The notes under the pieces are model-generated. The model was not told where the DNA came from. It ran no database searches and saw nothing but the letters and a program-made list of their open reading frames with translations. The position numbers were made by a program, and so were the translations under genes. DNA of 64,000 bases from Trametes villosa (lineage: Eukaryota > Basidiomycota > Agaricomycetes > Polyporales > Polyporaceae): contig PUDQ02000047.1 of NCBI GenBank assembly GCA_002964805.2, forward strand, positions 248,001 through 312,000, read 5' to 3'. Positions 46,099-56,205 of the stretch are shown in pieces (within the stretch, counting starts at the first letter, position 1; every line of letters starts with the position of its first letter).

Positions 46099-48210
46099 AT
46101 GTCTGCGAACTTCTGGCAGCCTGGGGAGGATGTAGCCGCTCCGACGCTGCAGAGCGGCGATATCTACAAACCAGAGTTCTTTGACGCGGTCAAATCAGCC
46201 GTCGCGGCACTTGACCAAGATTTACAGAACTTGAGTCAGGACATCCATGGTACGTCGGTGGTCCTGACGTGACAACCTAGCTCGCAGACACTAACCATCT
46301 CTAATCACTCCGACAGAACATCCGGAGACACGTTTTGAAGAATTGTAAGTCAAGAATGCGTTTAAACAAGGCATACATTGCTGACCGATATCTGGCATAC
46401 AGCCATGCTCACGATGCCCTCACGTCATTCCTTGAGAAACAAGGGTTCGAAGTGACCAAGAAGTATCTTCTTGAGACTGCCTGGGTCGCAAAGTACTCGC
46501 ACAGGACTGGCGGCCGCACCCTCGGGGTAAACTCCGAGATGGACGCTCTCCCAGGCATTGGGCACGCTTGTGGACACAACCTGATCGCTATCTCGGGAGT
46601 CGCGGTGGCATGCGCCGTGAAAGCCGCCCTCATTCAGTTCGACATACCGGGAACCGTCGTTTTGTTGGGCACACCAGGTAGGTATCCCTTACGAAGATTA
46701 TCTGGATTGGTCAGCTAAGCCGTGGCTTTCAGGTGAGGAGGGAGGTGCCGGCAAGGCTATACTGCTTGAGCGCGGCGCCTACAAGGGGTTGGACGCATGT
46801 CTGATGTACGCCAATAGCGGTCACTTGTCTGTGCCAGCCTCGCTGATGCAAGAGACATCCTAGGTGCCATCCTGCCCCTGGACCTCCGCTCTCCGCGAGT
46901 CTGAGTAGCTGCCTTGCTAGACAGCGTATCGACGTCGAATTCCATGGTCACACGTACGCATATACTCGCTCACTTTTGTGTGAATACTACACCTTAACGC
47001 TTATACCCAGTGCTCACGCCGCCTTGTCGCCTTGGGAGGGTCAGAACGCCCTCGACGCGGCAGTGTTGGCATACACCAACATATCGGTGCTCAGGCAGCA
47101 GCTCAACCCGACCCATCGCGTGCACGGGATCTTCGAGGGCAAAGATTGGACACCGAACAGTGCGCGGCTGTTCGACTCCCTTTGATTGTGTGGGCTGATG
47201 TATTCCTTCAGTCATTCCGGACTACGCCAAGATGATGTAAGTCTGCCTCCAAACAGTCTTCAGCGCCGGTCTGTGCTTATTCCGATTGGCTCTAGATGGT
47301 ATGTTCGTGCGCCAACACGGCCTGAAGTCGATGTTGCCGTGGAGCGCATCAAAGCGTGCTTCGAGTGCGTTATCTTCGTTCTTGCTGGCGGCTCATGCTG
47401 AATCTCCGCATTCAGAGGAGCAGCTCTCGCGACCGGTTGTCGTGCTCAGATCGAGATGGGCAACGGCACATTCGAACTCAGACAGAACAAGGCCCTCAGT
47501 ACGTTGTAGCATCCCCTTCTAAACGATGCAATCCCATAATTGATCTGCGTTCGGTTTCTTCTGCAGGCGAGGAGTTCGCGGACGTGTTCTCAAAAACGGC
47601 TGGTCTCATCGACTACGAGCATGGGATTTCCCGTGCTTCAACCGATTTCGTGAGTTCTTTATCCACTCCTGTCGATGTGCAGAATACTGACGGAACGCAG
47701 GGGAACGTGACGTATGGTCAGTAGGCTCCCGAAAATGATGTATTCCTGAGCAGGTGCCTGACCATTTTGTGCAGCTTTGCCGGCCATACACCCCTCGTTT
47801 GGTACGTATCTCTGCGTAAAAGGCATCTTCAGTGCATCCCCGTACTCACTGGGTATGTTTTCAGCGATTCCGACTAGCGGCGGGAACCACACCAAGGCGT
47901 TCACCGACGCTGCTGCGACCAAAGAGTCTCATAAAGCGTGCCTGGAGGTCTCACACGCGCTCGCTGCCACCGGGCTGCGCCTCTTGACCGACGACGAGTT
48001 CTTCGACAGGGTTAGTATCGAGCGGCAATTGTCCTGGCTTCAAGAATCGTGAGCTAAGACATTATCGTAGGTGCGCGAGACGTTCGCGCAAGATCTTCGC
48101 GCAAGAGAGCTGGAGAACGAGAAGGTGAAGGCGAAGGTGTGCACCCCGGTTTCCCAAGCCCTGGCACCGATATTGCAAGCCTATGTTCACGCTTATCTCT
48201 ACAGCGATGA
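46099..48210 (+). CDS. M20 family peptidase/amidohydrolase (PM20D2-like)
   Basis: Zinc-type amidohydrolase of the M20D group (aminoacylase/carboxypeptidase-like dipeptide hydrolases). Start MSANFWQPGEDVAAP at 46099; at least 11 exons. Metal-site signatures: NSEMDALPGIGHACGHN (about 46520), GTPGEEGGAGKA across the intron at 46678, CHPAPGPPLS after the intron at 46806, and the dimer/lid region FHGHTAHAALSPWEGQNALD across the intron at 46955. C-terminal metal His is in PTSGGNHTKAF (about 47890), though family members usually show GHxxxF or HxxxF here. The end is uncertain: splicing gtgtgc..acag (48138-48204) gives a stop at 48210, and the unspliced frame would run to 48445, almost into the next gene. 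I prefer the former. Confidence 0.82.
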
Positions 48211-48516
48211 AGGGCATCCGGGTAGCAAAACGGGGTGTGTACTTACGACGGATGGCTTGCCATGCACGAGCACCTCCCGCTACACTTGCAATCCACGAGC
48301 ATTGACACGAGAACACGAGTGCGCTACTTGGGAGTCAGGCTTGCCTCCTCGTGCCGCAATTTCGGTCATGGGACACGCATATATCCAGCCTTTCCCATGG
48401 GCTTCCGACGGGCTTCGCGAAACCTTCGCCCCTACCACGCGCTAAACTGGGTTCTCGTGAGCAGTCGGCCGCTATAAGATGGTTGAGTGGCGCGCATTCG
48501 CGAGCCCACGCCTCCT

Positions 48517-50831
48517 ATGGCTTCCCCACAGAACTCATCACCTAGTGCCGCTATTACTGGGCTGATAGCAGGGATGGGTGTTAATGCCTGGCTTTTCCTG
48601 CTCGCGGCCACTACGTTCGTACTCTTCAAGCAGTATATGCGCAGGCGGAATATGCCGCCCGGTCCGCGCGGACTGCCGTTCATCGGAAACAAGCACCAGG
48701 TGCCGTCCATCAAACCCTGGAGGAAGTTCGCCGAGTGGAACAGGCAATACGGTGCGATGCAGTGTTGCTTCACGTTTGCGGGCGGGGGCTGAAACGCACT
48801 GTTTGTAGGGCCTGTAGTGTCGCTCCATCTAGGCAGCACTCCAGTGATTGGTGAGTGCAGAAATGCTTGATACTAACTCGCGCTCACGGATGTGTACAGT
48901 TCTCGGCACCGCGCAGGCAGCGTGGGACCTCCTCGAGAAGAGGTCTGAGATATACTCGAGCCGGCCGCGCTTCGTCGTAGCGTACGTTTTCCGCTGCTTG
49001 AACGCGCTATATGCCCTCATGTTGATGCTTGATTTGCAGGGGCGAGATTCTGTCCGACAATATGCGCGGACTGATGCTTCCATATGGCGAGGGTTGGCGC
49101 AGGTGGCGCAAGGTACGGCCAGCGTGCCCTTCAGCTCTTGTAGTCGCGTGCTGAATGTATGTGTCTCCAGGTTTTGCATTCGGGATTCCACTCAAGGCGT
49201 GCGGATACCTACAATGATATCCAATCACTGGAGTCAATCGTGCTCTTGCACGACCTCCTCACCGATCCCGCGCATTTCGAGCGTCACTTGCAACGGTGTG
49301 TCCGATGCCTGCACTGCTTCCCGAGTGTTCCTGACGCTTAAATTTGTCGCTAGGTATGCTGCGAGCGTCGCCACATTTGTCGCATACGGCCGGCGAGTCA
49401 AGAGTGTAGACGAATGGATCGTCAAGGAAAATATGGCTGCGATGGACTGTAAGTGGAAGTGCGGAATTAGTAAAGATCCTGGTCGCTGACTTACCGATGA
49501 ATGGCCCGAAGATTTGACAAGGTGTGTAGTCGCGAATGTCGGTGCCCCGCATACTAGTCACTGAATGAGCCTAACACAGCGTGAAGTATGAGTGGAACAG
49601 TAGTATTTCCCCGAGTCAAGCGGTACTAACGTCGCATACAGCATACCCGGAAAGTACCTCGTCGAGTCGTGGCCATGGCTCTTGAAGCTTCCTGTAGGTA
49701 GTCAACTCTCCCTTTACAGCACCGCTTATCCGGGCTTGCAGCGGTCTCTTCAATGGTTCCGGCGCGAGCCGGAGGAGCATCGCCAACGCGACATCGCGCT
49801 GCTTACGCACCTCCTGGACGATGTGAAGAAGCGGATGGCTGAAGGCGTTGCGCCAGACTGCTTGACCTCTCAGACCGTCACTAACCAGTCGAAGAATGGC
49901 CTATCAGACCTCGACATCGCGTACACCGTGTCGTCGCCCTTTGGTGCGGGTATCGAGACTGTGCGTCTGCTTCTTGTCGTACTCCCACTGCGTAGCTCAC
50001 AAGAAGTAGACTGCTGGGACGCTATGCGTCTTCTTCCGTTAGTACGCTCCCTATGTCAGCCTAAGCGTTCGCTCACCCGCAGATAGTGGCGATGGTACAT
50101 TACCCGGAAGCGATGCGGAAGGCGCAGGCAGAGTTGGACGACGTTGTGGGACATGACCGTCTGCCTGGATACGAGGACCGGGAGCACCTGCCGTACCTCA
50201 AGGCGGTCATCAATGAGACTCTGCGATGGAGGCCAATCGCTGTCCTGGGTGGCACGCCGCACGCAGTCATTGCGGACGACGAATATAACGGAATGTGCGT
50301 CGCAATGGACATTGAATGAGAAGCCCGCCAGCTTGACTATGGTTCTTGCATAGGTACATACCGAAAGGCTCCACAGTCTTCGCGAACCTCGCGTGAGTGC
50401 ATCTTAGCTCTCGCTCGCCCGGCGAACGGGTCTCTGACACTATCATTCGCAGAGGCATCATGCAAGACCCGGTCATGTTCCCCTCCCCAGACCAGTTCCG
50501 CCCGGAGCGCTTCCTCGAAAGCGACGACCCGCGCATGAAGGACTTCGACCTCCCGTTCGGCTTCGGCAGGCGGATCTGCGTCGGCATGCACCTCGCGCAC
50601 AACTCGCTCTTCATCGCCGTCGCGAGGCTGTTGTGGGCGTTTGACATCCTCCCTGCGCTGAACGTTGACGGGAAGCCCGTGCTTCCGGATCCATGGAACT
50701 TCACGAACGGGTTCAACTCGAAGCCGGTCAGCTTCCAATGCATGGTGAAGGCCAGGAACCTCGGGGTTAGCCAACGCATCGAGAAGGAGTGGGAGGGTGC
50801 TACAGAGCGCTTGGAGAAGTGGTCTTATTAG
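48517..50831 (+). CDS. Cytochrome P450 monooxygenase
   Basis: Haem-thiolate monooxygenase anchored in the ER by an N-terminal helix (VNAWLFLLAATTFVLF). Start at 48517. Pro-rich hinge MPPGPRGLPFIGN, C-helix region GEGWRRWRKVLHSGFHSRR (about 49090-49200), I-helix AGIETTAGTL formed by splicing near 49965-50010, K-helix ETLR (about 50215), FRPERF (about 50493) and the haem loop FGFGRRICVGMHLA with the Cys ligand (about 50565). The layout resembles the basidiomycete P450s annotated as O-methylsterigmatocystin oxidoreductase-like. Between about 49450 and 49640 I could not place the exon joining MAAMD to IPGKYLVESWPWLLKLP, so the model has one unresolved gap there. The substrate is unknown. Confidence 0.87.
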
Positions 50832-50917
50832 GTTGTTATGTAAAGAGAATGCACGTGCAGAGAGAGACAGAGGTCGTATATCATGTTGTCTGGTGTTGGA
50901 TTACTGAGCGGGCGTCG

Positions 50918-50963
50918 AGTGAGTGAGTAAGTGAGTGAGGAGATTCGATTGAGGAGATTCGAT
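50918..50963 (+). repeat. Short tandem repeats downstream of the P450
   Basis: A GAGT/GAGTGAGTAAGT run (about 50918-50939) followed directly by two copies of TGAGGAGATTCGAT. It lies in the spacer between the P450 stop and tRNA-Ala. Confidence 0.7.
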
Positions 50964-51033
50964 GTTCATTCGGATTTTACCACGCTCGTGCCAAGTCCAA
51001 GGTCGAAATTCTCAGCCGCATCAGGAACACAAC

Positions 51034-51105
51034 GGGCATTTGGCACAGTGGTAGCGCGCACGCTTCGCATGCGTGAGGTCCAGGGTTCAATCCCCTGAAT
51101 GTCCA
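51034..51105 (+). tRNA. tRNA-Ala (anticodon CGC)
   Basis: A 72-nt cloverleaf, no intron. The acceptor GGGCATT pairs with AATGTCC and includes the G3-U70 wobble that marks alanine tRNAs; the discriminator is A. D arm GCAC-AGTGGTA-GCGC has one A-C mismatch. Anticodon stem CACGC/GCGTG with loop TTCGCAT gives CGC, reading GCG codons. T arm CAGGG-TTCAATC-CCCTG is perfect. A T5 run follows at about 51110, a normal Pol III terminator. Confidence 0.92.
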
Positions 51106-51340
51106 TATGTTTTTGTTGATGCCACCGTCGAGTGGACTTAATATTTGGGGTATACGATCGCCAATGAAACTCGTCTGCACGCTGAGAGATAGCACTCTTT
51201 TGCAGATCTCGCTGCAGTGACATCTTGCGCGTCCTGGTACAATTCGGACGATTCATTGGATTGGCACTGAGTACTTATACTAATACATCCTGGAGGCATA
51301 TTCCACAGCGTACAATCAAAATGTCCAGGTATCTTACAGC

Positions 51341-54300
51341 TCACAGATAGAACATGGTATCCTTCAACAACCCGCCGACGCCGTTGGGGTTCTTGTCGAA
51401 ACGCCACAGCTTCTTGGCCTCCTTCATGACTTCGTCGTTGCCGTCTCCTTTCCCGCTACCACTTGACGTGGTGGTCCCGGAGTCCGAGATGCCCTGCAAA
51501 AGCGAGATGATGTAGCACCGTCCGCGTTCGCACGCGAGGTCGGCATAGTATGCAGGGGAAACGAGGCTGACAGCCTTGGTCGCGCGGGCGAAGGTGTAGC
51601 TGACATCATTTGTCAGTGCTTGAAGCTGGTCCGCCCCGATGCCGATCTCGTCGCGGACGACGTAGTAATGTGTTGGGCGTGTTGTCCCTTGCAGACCTGT
51701 AGCACATCTTCAGTGGTAGGCTATTAGAAAGTATGGATGACAATCACCTCCATGGGCCTGCAGGAAGAAGTCATACTCGTACACTGCCGTCACGCCCCTG
51801 TCCACAACCGTTCCCGGCTTAGGGTTGCCATCCAAAGCAGCGTGGGCGGCATCGGTAGGGAAGAACCGAGTGTGGTGCCGCTTGCCGCAGATGACGATCG
51901 TAAGCTTCGGACTGTATGGCCTTTGCGGCGTGCTGAACCGTGCAAACGCGGCCTTCATCTTGGGCATCTCGTCATTGAGTACGATGGTATATTGTCCCTA
52001 GTACACGACGTGTAAGCCAACCGGGTTCGCAACGTGCCCAGACGATGGAATACCTCGGACACGCCGTCTCGGTAAACGAGCACGCGCGATGGCAGCATGT
52101 TATTGTTTCTCGCTCTAAACAGCATGAGTCGCTCTTCCATCATCGCTTGCAGATCGGTGATCATCTGGCCAGGAGTCAGCGAGAAGTACCCCGAAGCAAG
52201 GCAGCTGGTCAGAACGCACCTCCTTCTTTGACTCCTGCAAACGCATGCTCGCAGGATACTGGGCCAGGCGCCAGTCGATGCTCGCCACGACTGCCGCGAT
52301 CGACGGCGTGCCCCGGACGGTCCCCGCGCCGGGGTGCGTCACATCCATGCCCACGAGCATTGTCGGCTCGCTGTTCAGCCATGCCGTGTTCTGCTCGCCG
52401 AGCTCGTGGTTCACGCCGCCGAGCTTCGTGTTGAACTTGAGCGCGACGTTCGCAAAATACTGCGGCTGGCCCTTTTCCTTCCGGAACTTCGCCGCGTGCA
52501 CGCACACCGTCGCGACGTCGAGATAGACGTCGCACAGGTGCTTTAGGCCCGAGTACACGTGCCGGTCACCGTTCGAGAGCACGACGAGGACGATCTTCGG
52601 CTTCGACTTCAAGGTCGTAAGCACCTCCCGGATGCGCTGGATCGCTGCCTTCCGCAGCGGGTCCTCGGGGCGCTTTGGCGGCAGTTGGGCGACCGCGATT
52701 GCGGGTTTCGCTGACTCCACGTTCATCCCGCTCCGCCTGCACATGTCGGCGAAGCCGGATACGGTACGATCCAGCTCGGGGTCGTCGGGTCCCCCGAATT
52801 CGTCGCGCCGGTTGCCGTCTTGGATCAGTAGAACTGCCCATTTCTCCAGCCGCGCGCCGACGGAGAAGCGCACCCCGCGCAGATTCCAGGACGCGCGATC
52901 GTCGATGTTCGCCAGTGGGCCGCCCTGGTAGCGCACGATTGGGGGCGGCAGGATGCGGCCGGGAACAACAGTCATCTCGGTTCCGATGGACACACCGAAT
53001 GCGCTCATGGGGGGAGGTGTCTGTGCAAAGCCGAACTCGTGAAGTCCGCGCCCGACGATGGCTTGCGCGTTGATGTTTGGGGGTTGGCATGCGACGGTGA
53101 TCATGGCGGCGGTGTGCTCGTCGAGGAGCTTGCCACGGAAAGGCTGGTTCTCAAGGATGATGCATACCTCGGCCGGGAGATAGTTCGTCTTCTGCCCACC
53201 GACGTCGATGAGAGGCAAGTCGGGGTACTGAAGACGAATGTTGTACTCTGCTTCGTCTTCAGCATGAGCAGACCGTAGATAAACACTCAATGCTTACTCT
53301 TCGCGAAGTACTCCGCCACCGTCACCTCCCCGAGGTCTTCAGCAGAGAACTTGTGTTGTCGCGCGTTGACCTTCGCGACTGTCTTGACAGTTTTCCTGTA
53401 TCCTAGATGTGTCGTCCTCACGCGCAGCCCACGCACGAACACGGCAGGGCGCGCCCCGTAGCTCGCGTTCATGAACTCTATCAGGCGCTCCGCAAGGTTC
53501 CCGGGCGTGTAGAACGCGGTCGTACAGACGTTCACGTTCACCATCAGCTGCTTCCACGCCGGGCGCACGGATGAGAAGAACCCGCGCCACGCCTCGAGCC
53601 CGCCCCCGAGCGGTACGGGCGGGGCCACCGGGGACGGGTGGAAGAACTTGTTCCGCCCGACCATGACGCCCCCGCCCGTGGCGCGGTTCGGATGCATCGC
53701 GAGGACGAGGTTCAGGGCGTTGATAACCGGCATAATGTCCTGGTTGCGGTATTGCGGGTGTCCCTCTAGGAAACTTCGCGCGGGAAGTAGTCAGCAGAGG
53801 GACGCGCCAAACCCGAGGTAGGGGGCGGAATTGGGGCTACAGGCGACCGCGTATGAGGGACGCGCGTGACGACGGACGCCACACATCCCCGTCTACGGGT
53901 AACTCATAACGAACGAGGGAGATGGGATTTCCGAGGATTTAAGCACGCACCGGGCCAACGCCTGAGTTTCGAGAGGCTGTATGTATCGGATATTCATGAC
54001 ATACTCCTTGGGCTCCTTGGGCTTCTCGTCGTCCTCGGAACCTTCCTCGGTGTACAGTATCTTGATTTCCAAGGGCTGAGGTAGCTTCGTAGAGGCGTAG
54101 AGTTTCGCGCTGCGGTCGTGCGCTACCTTGCCTGTGAGGCCCGCCTTCTTCCATTCGTTGGTCTCCTCTGCGAGCTCGAATATTCTGCGCTTCAGGCGCC
54201 TGTTGGCCGCGGCGGGGTTCAAGGCGACGTCATACTCGTAGAACGGACCTTTCGGCACGTTGATCGGGAAGAAATTCGCCCTGAGCTTGATGGGCTGGCC

Positions 54301-54992
54301 GACTGTGCCAAAGCCAGGGCGCGACGGCAGCTCGTTCTCGCCTATCCGGAGTGAACGGAACGACGCCACCAGCGCGTCTTGGGAGTTGTCGACGACGCGG
54401 GTGTCGATATTAGCCGGCCGTTCTGGCGCGAATACGCTGTCGAATGAAGGGTGATCAGTAAAAACCGGTAGCGGGGATTTTTCTGTGTGTCGTACCCTCC
54501 AGGCTCGCGCCCCCGACCACGGCCACCAAATCCGCCTCTGTCTCCGCCTCGAAAACCACCACGATCTCCTCCGCGATAACCACCGCGATCGCCGCCTCTG
54601 AAGCCACCACGGTCGCCGCTACCATAACCTCCGCGTTCGCCGCCCCCGTATCCTCCGCGCTCGCCACCTCCATAACCGCCACGATCGCCGCCCCCATAGC
54701 CGCCACGATCGCCACCTCCGTAGTAGCCGCCACGGTCTCCTCCACGGAAGCCGCCACCACGGTCACCGCCACGATAGCCTCCACGGTCGCCGCCTCGGTA
54801 TCCTCCCCGATCGCCACCACGGAACGACCCACCTTCGCTCGGGGTGCCGCCATAGCCGGCGGAACTTGGTGCGGGACTGCCGCGACCACCACTACCGCCC
54901 GAAGGCCCGCCTCGGAAGCCGCCTCGGGGAGGTCCCCCGCCTCGCGGCGGCCCGCCGCCTCTGCCTCTGTCTTGACCCCGTCCGCGCTGCAT
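51341..54992 (-). CDS. ago: Argonaute, small-RNA-guided silencing effector
   Basis: Core RNAi protein. Start [13 protein letters not shown] at 54992, stop TGA 51341-51343; about 8 exons. The N-terminal 170 residues are an RGG/GDRGGY repeat tail. Then come the N and linker regions (about 54440-53950), PAZ (about 53700-53250, ending [19 protein letters not shown]) and a MID/PIWI region. Catalytic residues: Asp in [11 protein letters not shown] (about 52350), Glu of KKE|MITDL at an exon junction (about 52215-52160), Asp in [10 protein letters not shown] (about 52070). The fourth position is Asp, in [13 protein letters not shown] (about 51550), where animal slicers have His. DEDD tetrads are known among Argonautes, so slicing remains plausible. 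No Dicer or RdRP gene is in the window. Confidence 0.94.
54530..54985 (-). repeat. Imperfect RGG-coding repeats in ago
   Basis: About 15 imperfect copies of a 15-24 nt unit coding [21 protein letters not shown]. Such arginine-glycine tails bind RNA and are targets of arginine methylation. The repeats may vary in number between strains. Confidence 0.8.
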
Positions 54993-56205
54993 GCTCGCGT
55001 GCGTCTAAGTCCTGGTATGTGGGGTACTCGGATAGATGGGGGTCAGGAACAGATTAGTGCGGTGCCGCGGAGCCTATATAGGTCAAGGGCCCGGGGGCTG
55101 GATCATTGATGAGCCGCAATTGCGGAACCGCCGTACGTCCACTCACAACAAACCATAAGGTGGGCTGTATCTGGATAATCGACGCCCACGAAGGCTTCTT
55201 GACAGACGCGTGGTGGTTGCGACCTCCTTAATTGTGCGCTGTTTGCGGAGTGAGGGATGACGGAGTGACAATTGCGGGCCTAGGCCGGCCCTGTGCGGGC
55301 GCTCCGCAGATATTCCCATGCGGCAAAGTCATGCTGGTCTTCGATTTCTAGGTCTGGTATTCTTCCGCGAGGGTACCTTGCTAGAGAGACGTACCGGGAT
55401 TGCTTCGGCGAGCTCATGAATAGCAACAGGGACGGTGATCAAGGTGCACCAGAACGGGCCCACACACCTGTCGATTGAGCGGCGACTTCCCGCAGCATTA
55501 CGGTATCCTTGTAAAACTTGGGAGTGGTATGTCTTGACATCGAGCAGTGTCTGCCCTGGGCCAGGGTTAGCTGGAACAGAGCATGGTGAGGACGAAATTT
55601 GGTGAGTGGAGCAGTTACCGGCGATGGCGTGGCGCTTGGCAGCTCTTCAAGTTTGCACATTGGATATCGCTGGGAGTCGACTCCGTGGACGTCTGGGGGA
55701 GGTGTCTTGAGTTTATTGCTGGAGCCCAGATACCGTCCATCACATGGTCCTTGGAAGTCGTGGACACCACGATGCCCAAGCCACCACACCTTACGGAGGT
55801 TCTGTCATAGGCCACACTACCAGCCACAGCCCGGACAGATTGAACGTGTTCGTGCCACCGCAAGATCAGCTGGAAGAACTGCGCTCGACAACTTGTGCAC
55901 TTACATTTGTATTCACCTTTCGGGGCTCATGTGCGTGGTCGATTGACCATTGCGTCCACGACGACTACTCGCTCCGTGCAGTTCAACATCGCACAAATTA
56001 TGGGTTAACTGATCCCGTCGTGTATGGGCCAGGAGGGGGTATAGATATTACGCTACAGCGAAGGCTACCTACAAATATGTGTCCAGCATAATACACGAAC
56101 AACCAACTGGAGTACAGGAACATACCTCACAGAAATTCCACAGCCCAGATCCTATCCAAAACCCTGACCGACCAAACTGGCCCACAAGATGCGTGCATCC
56201 CCCAA
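54993..56205. other. Interval between Argonaute and the P-loop ATPase
   Basis: Holds the Argonaute promoter (minus) and the 3' flank of the ATPase gene. The frames of 60-115 codons here lack domains and splice logic. Confidence 0.45.

Noticed and set aside
46786..46955. Apparent stop codons in the M20 peptidase around 46860-46920
   Set aside because: They fall in an intron (46806-46862) or another frame; spliced reading CHPAPGPPLS continues normally.
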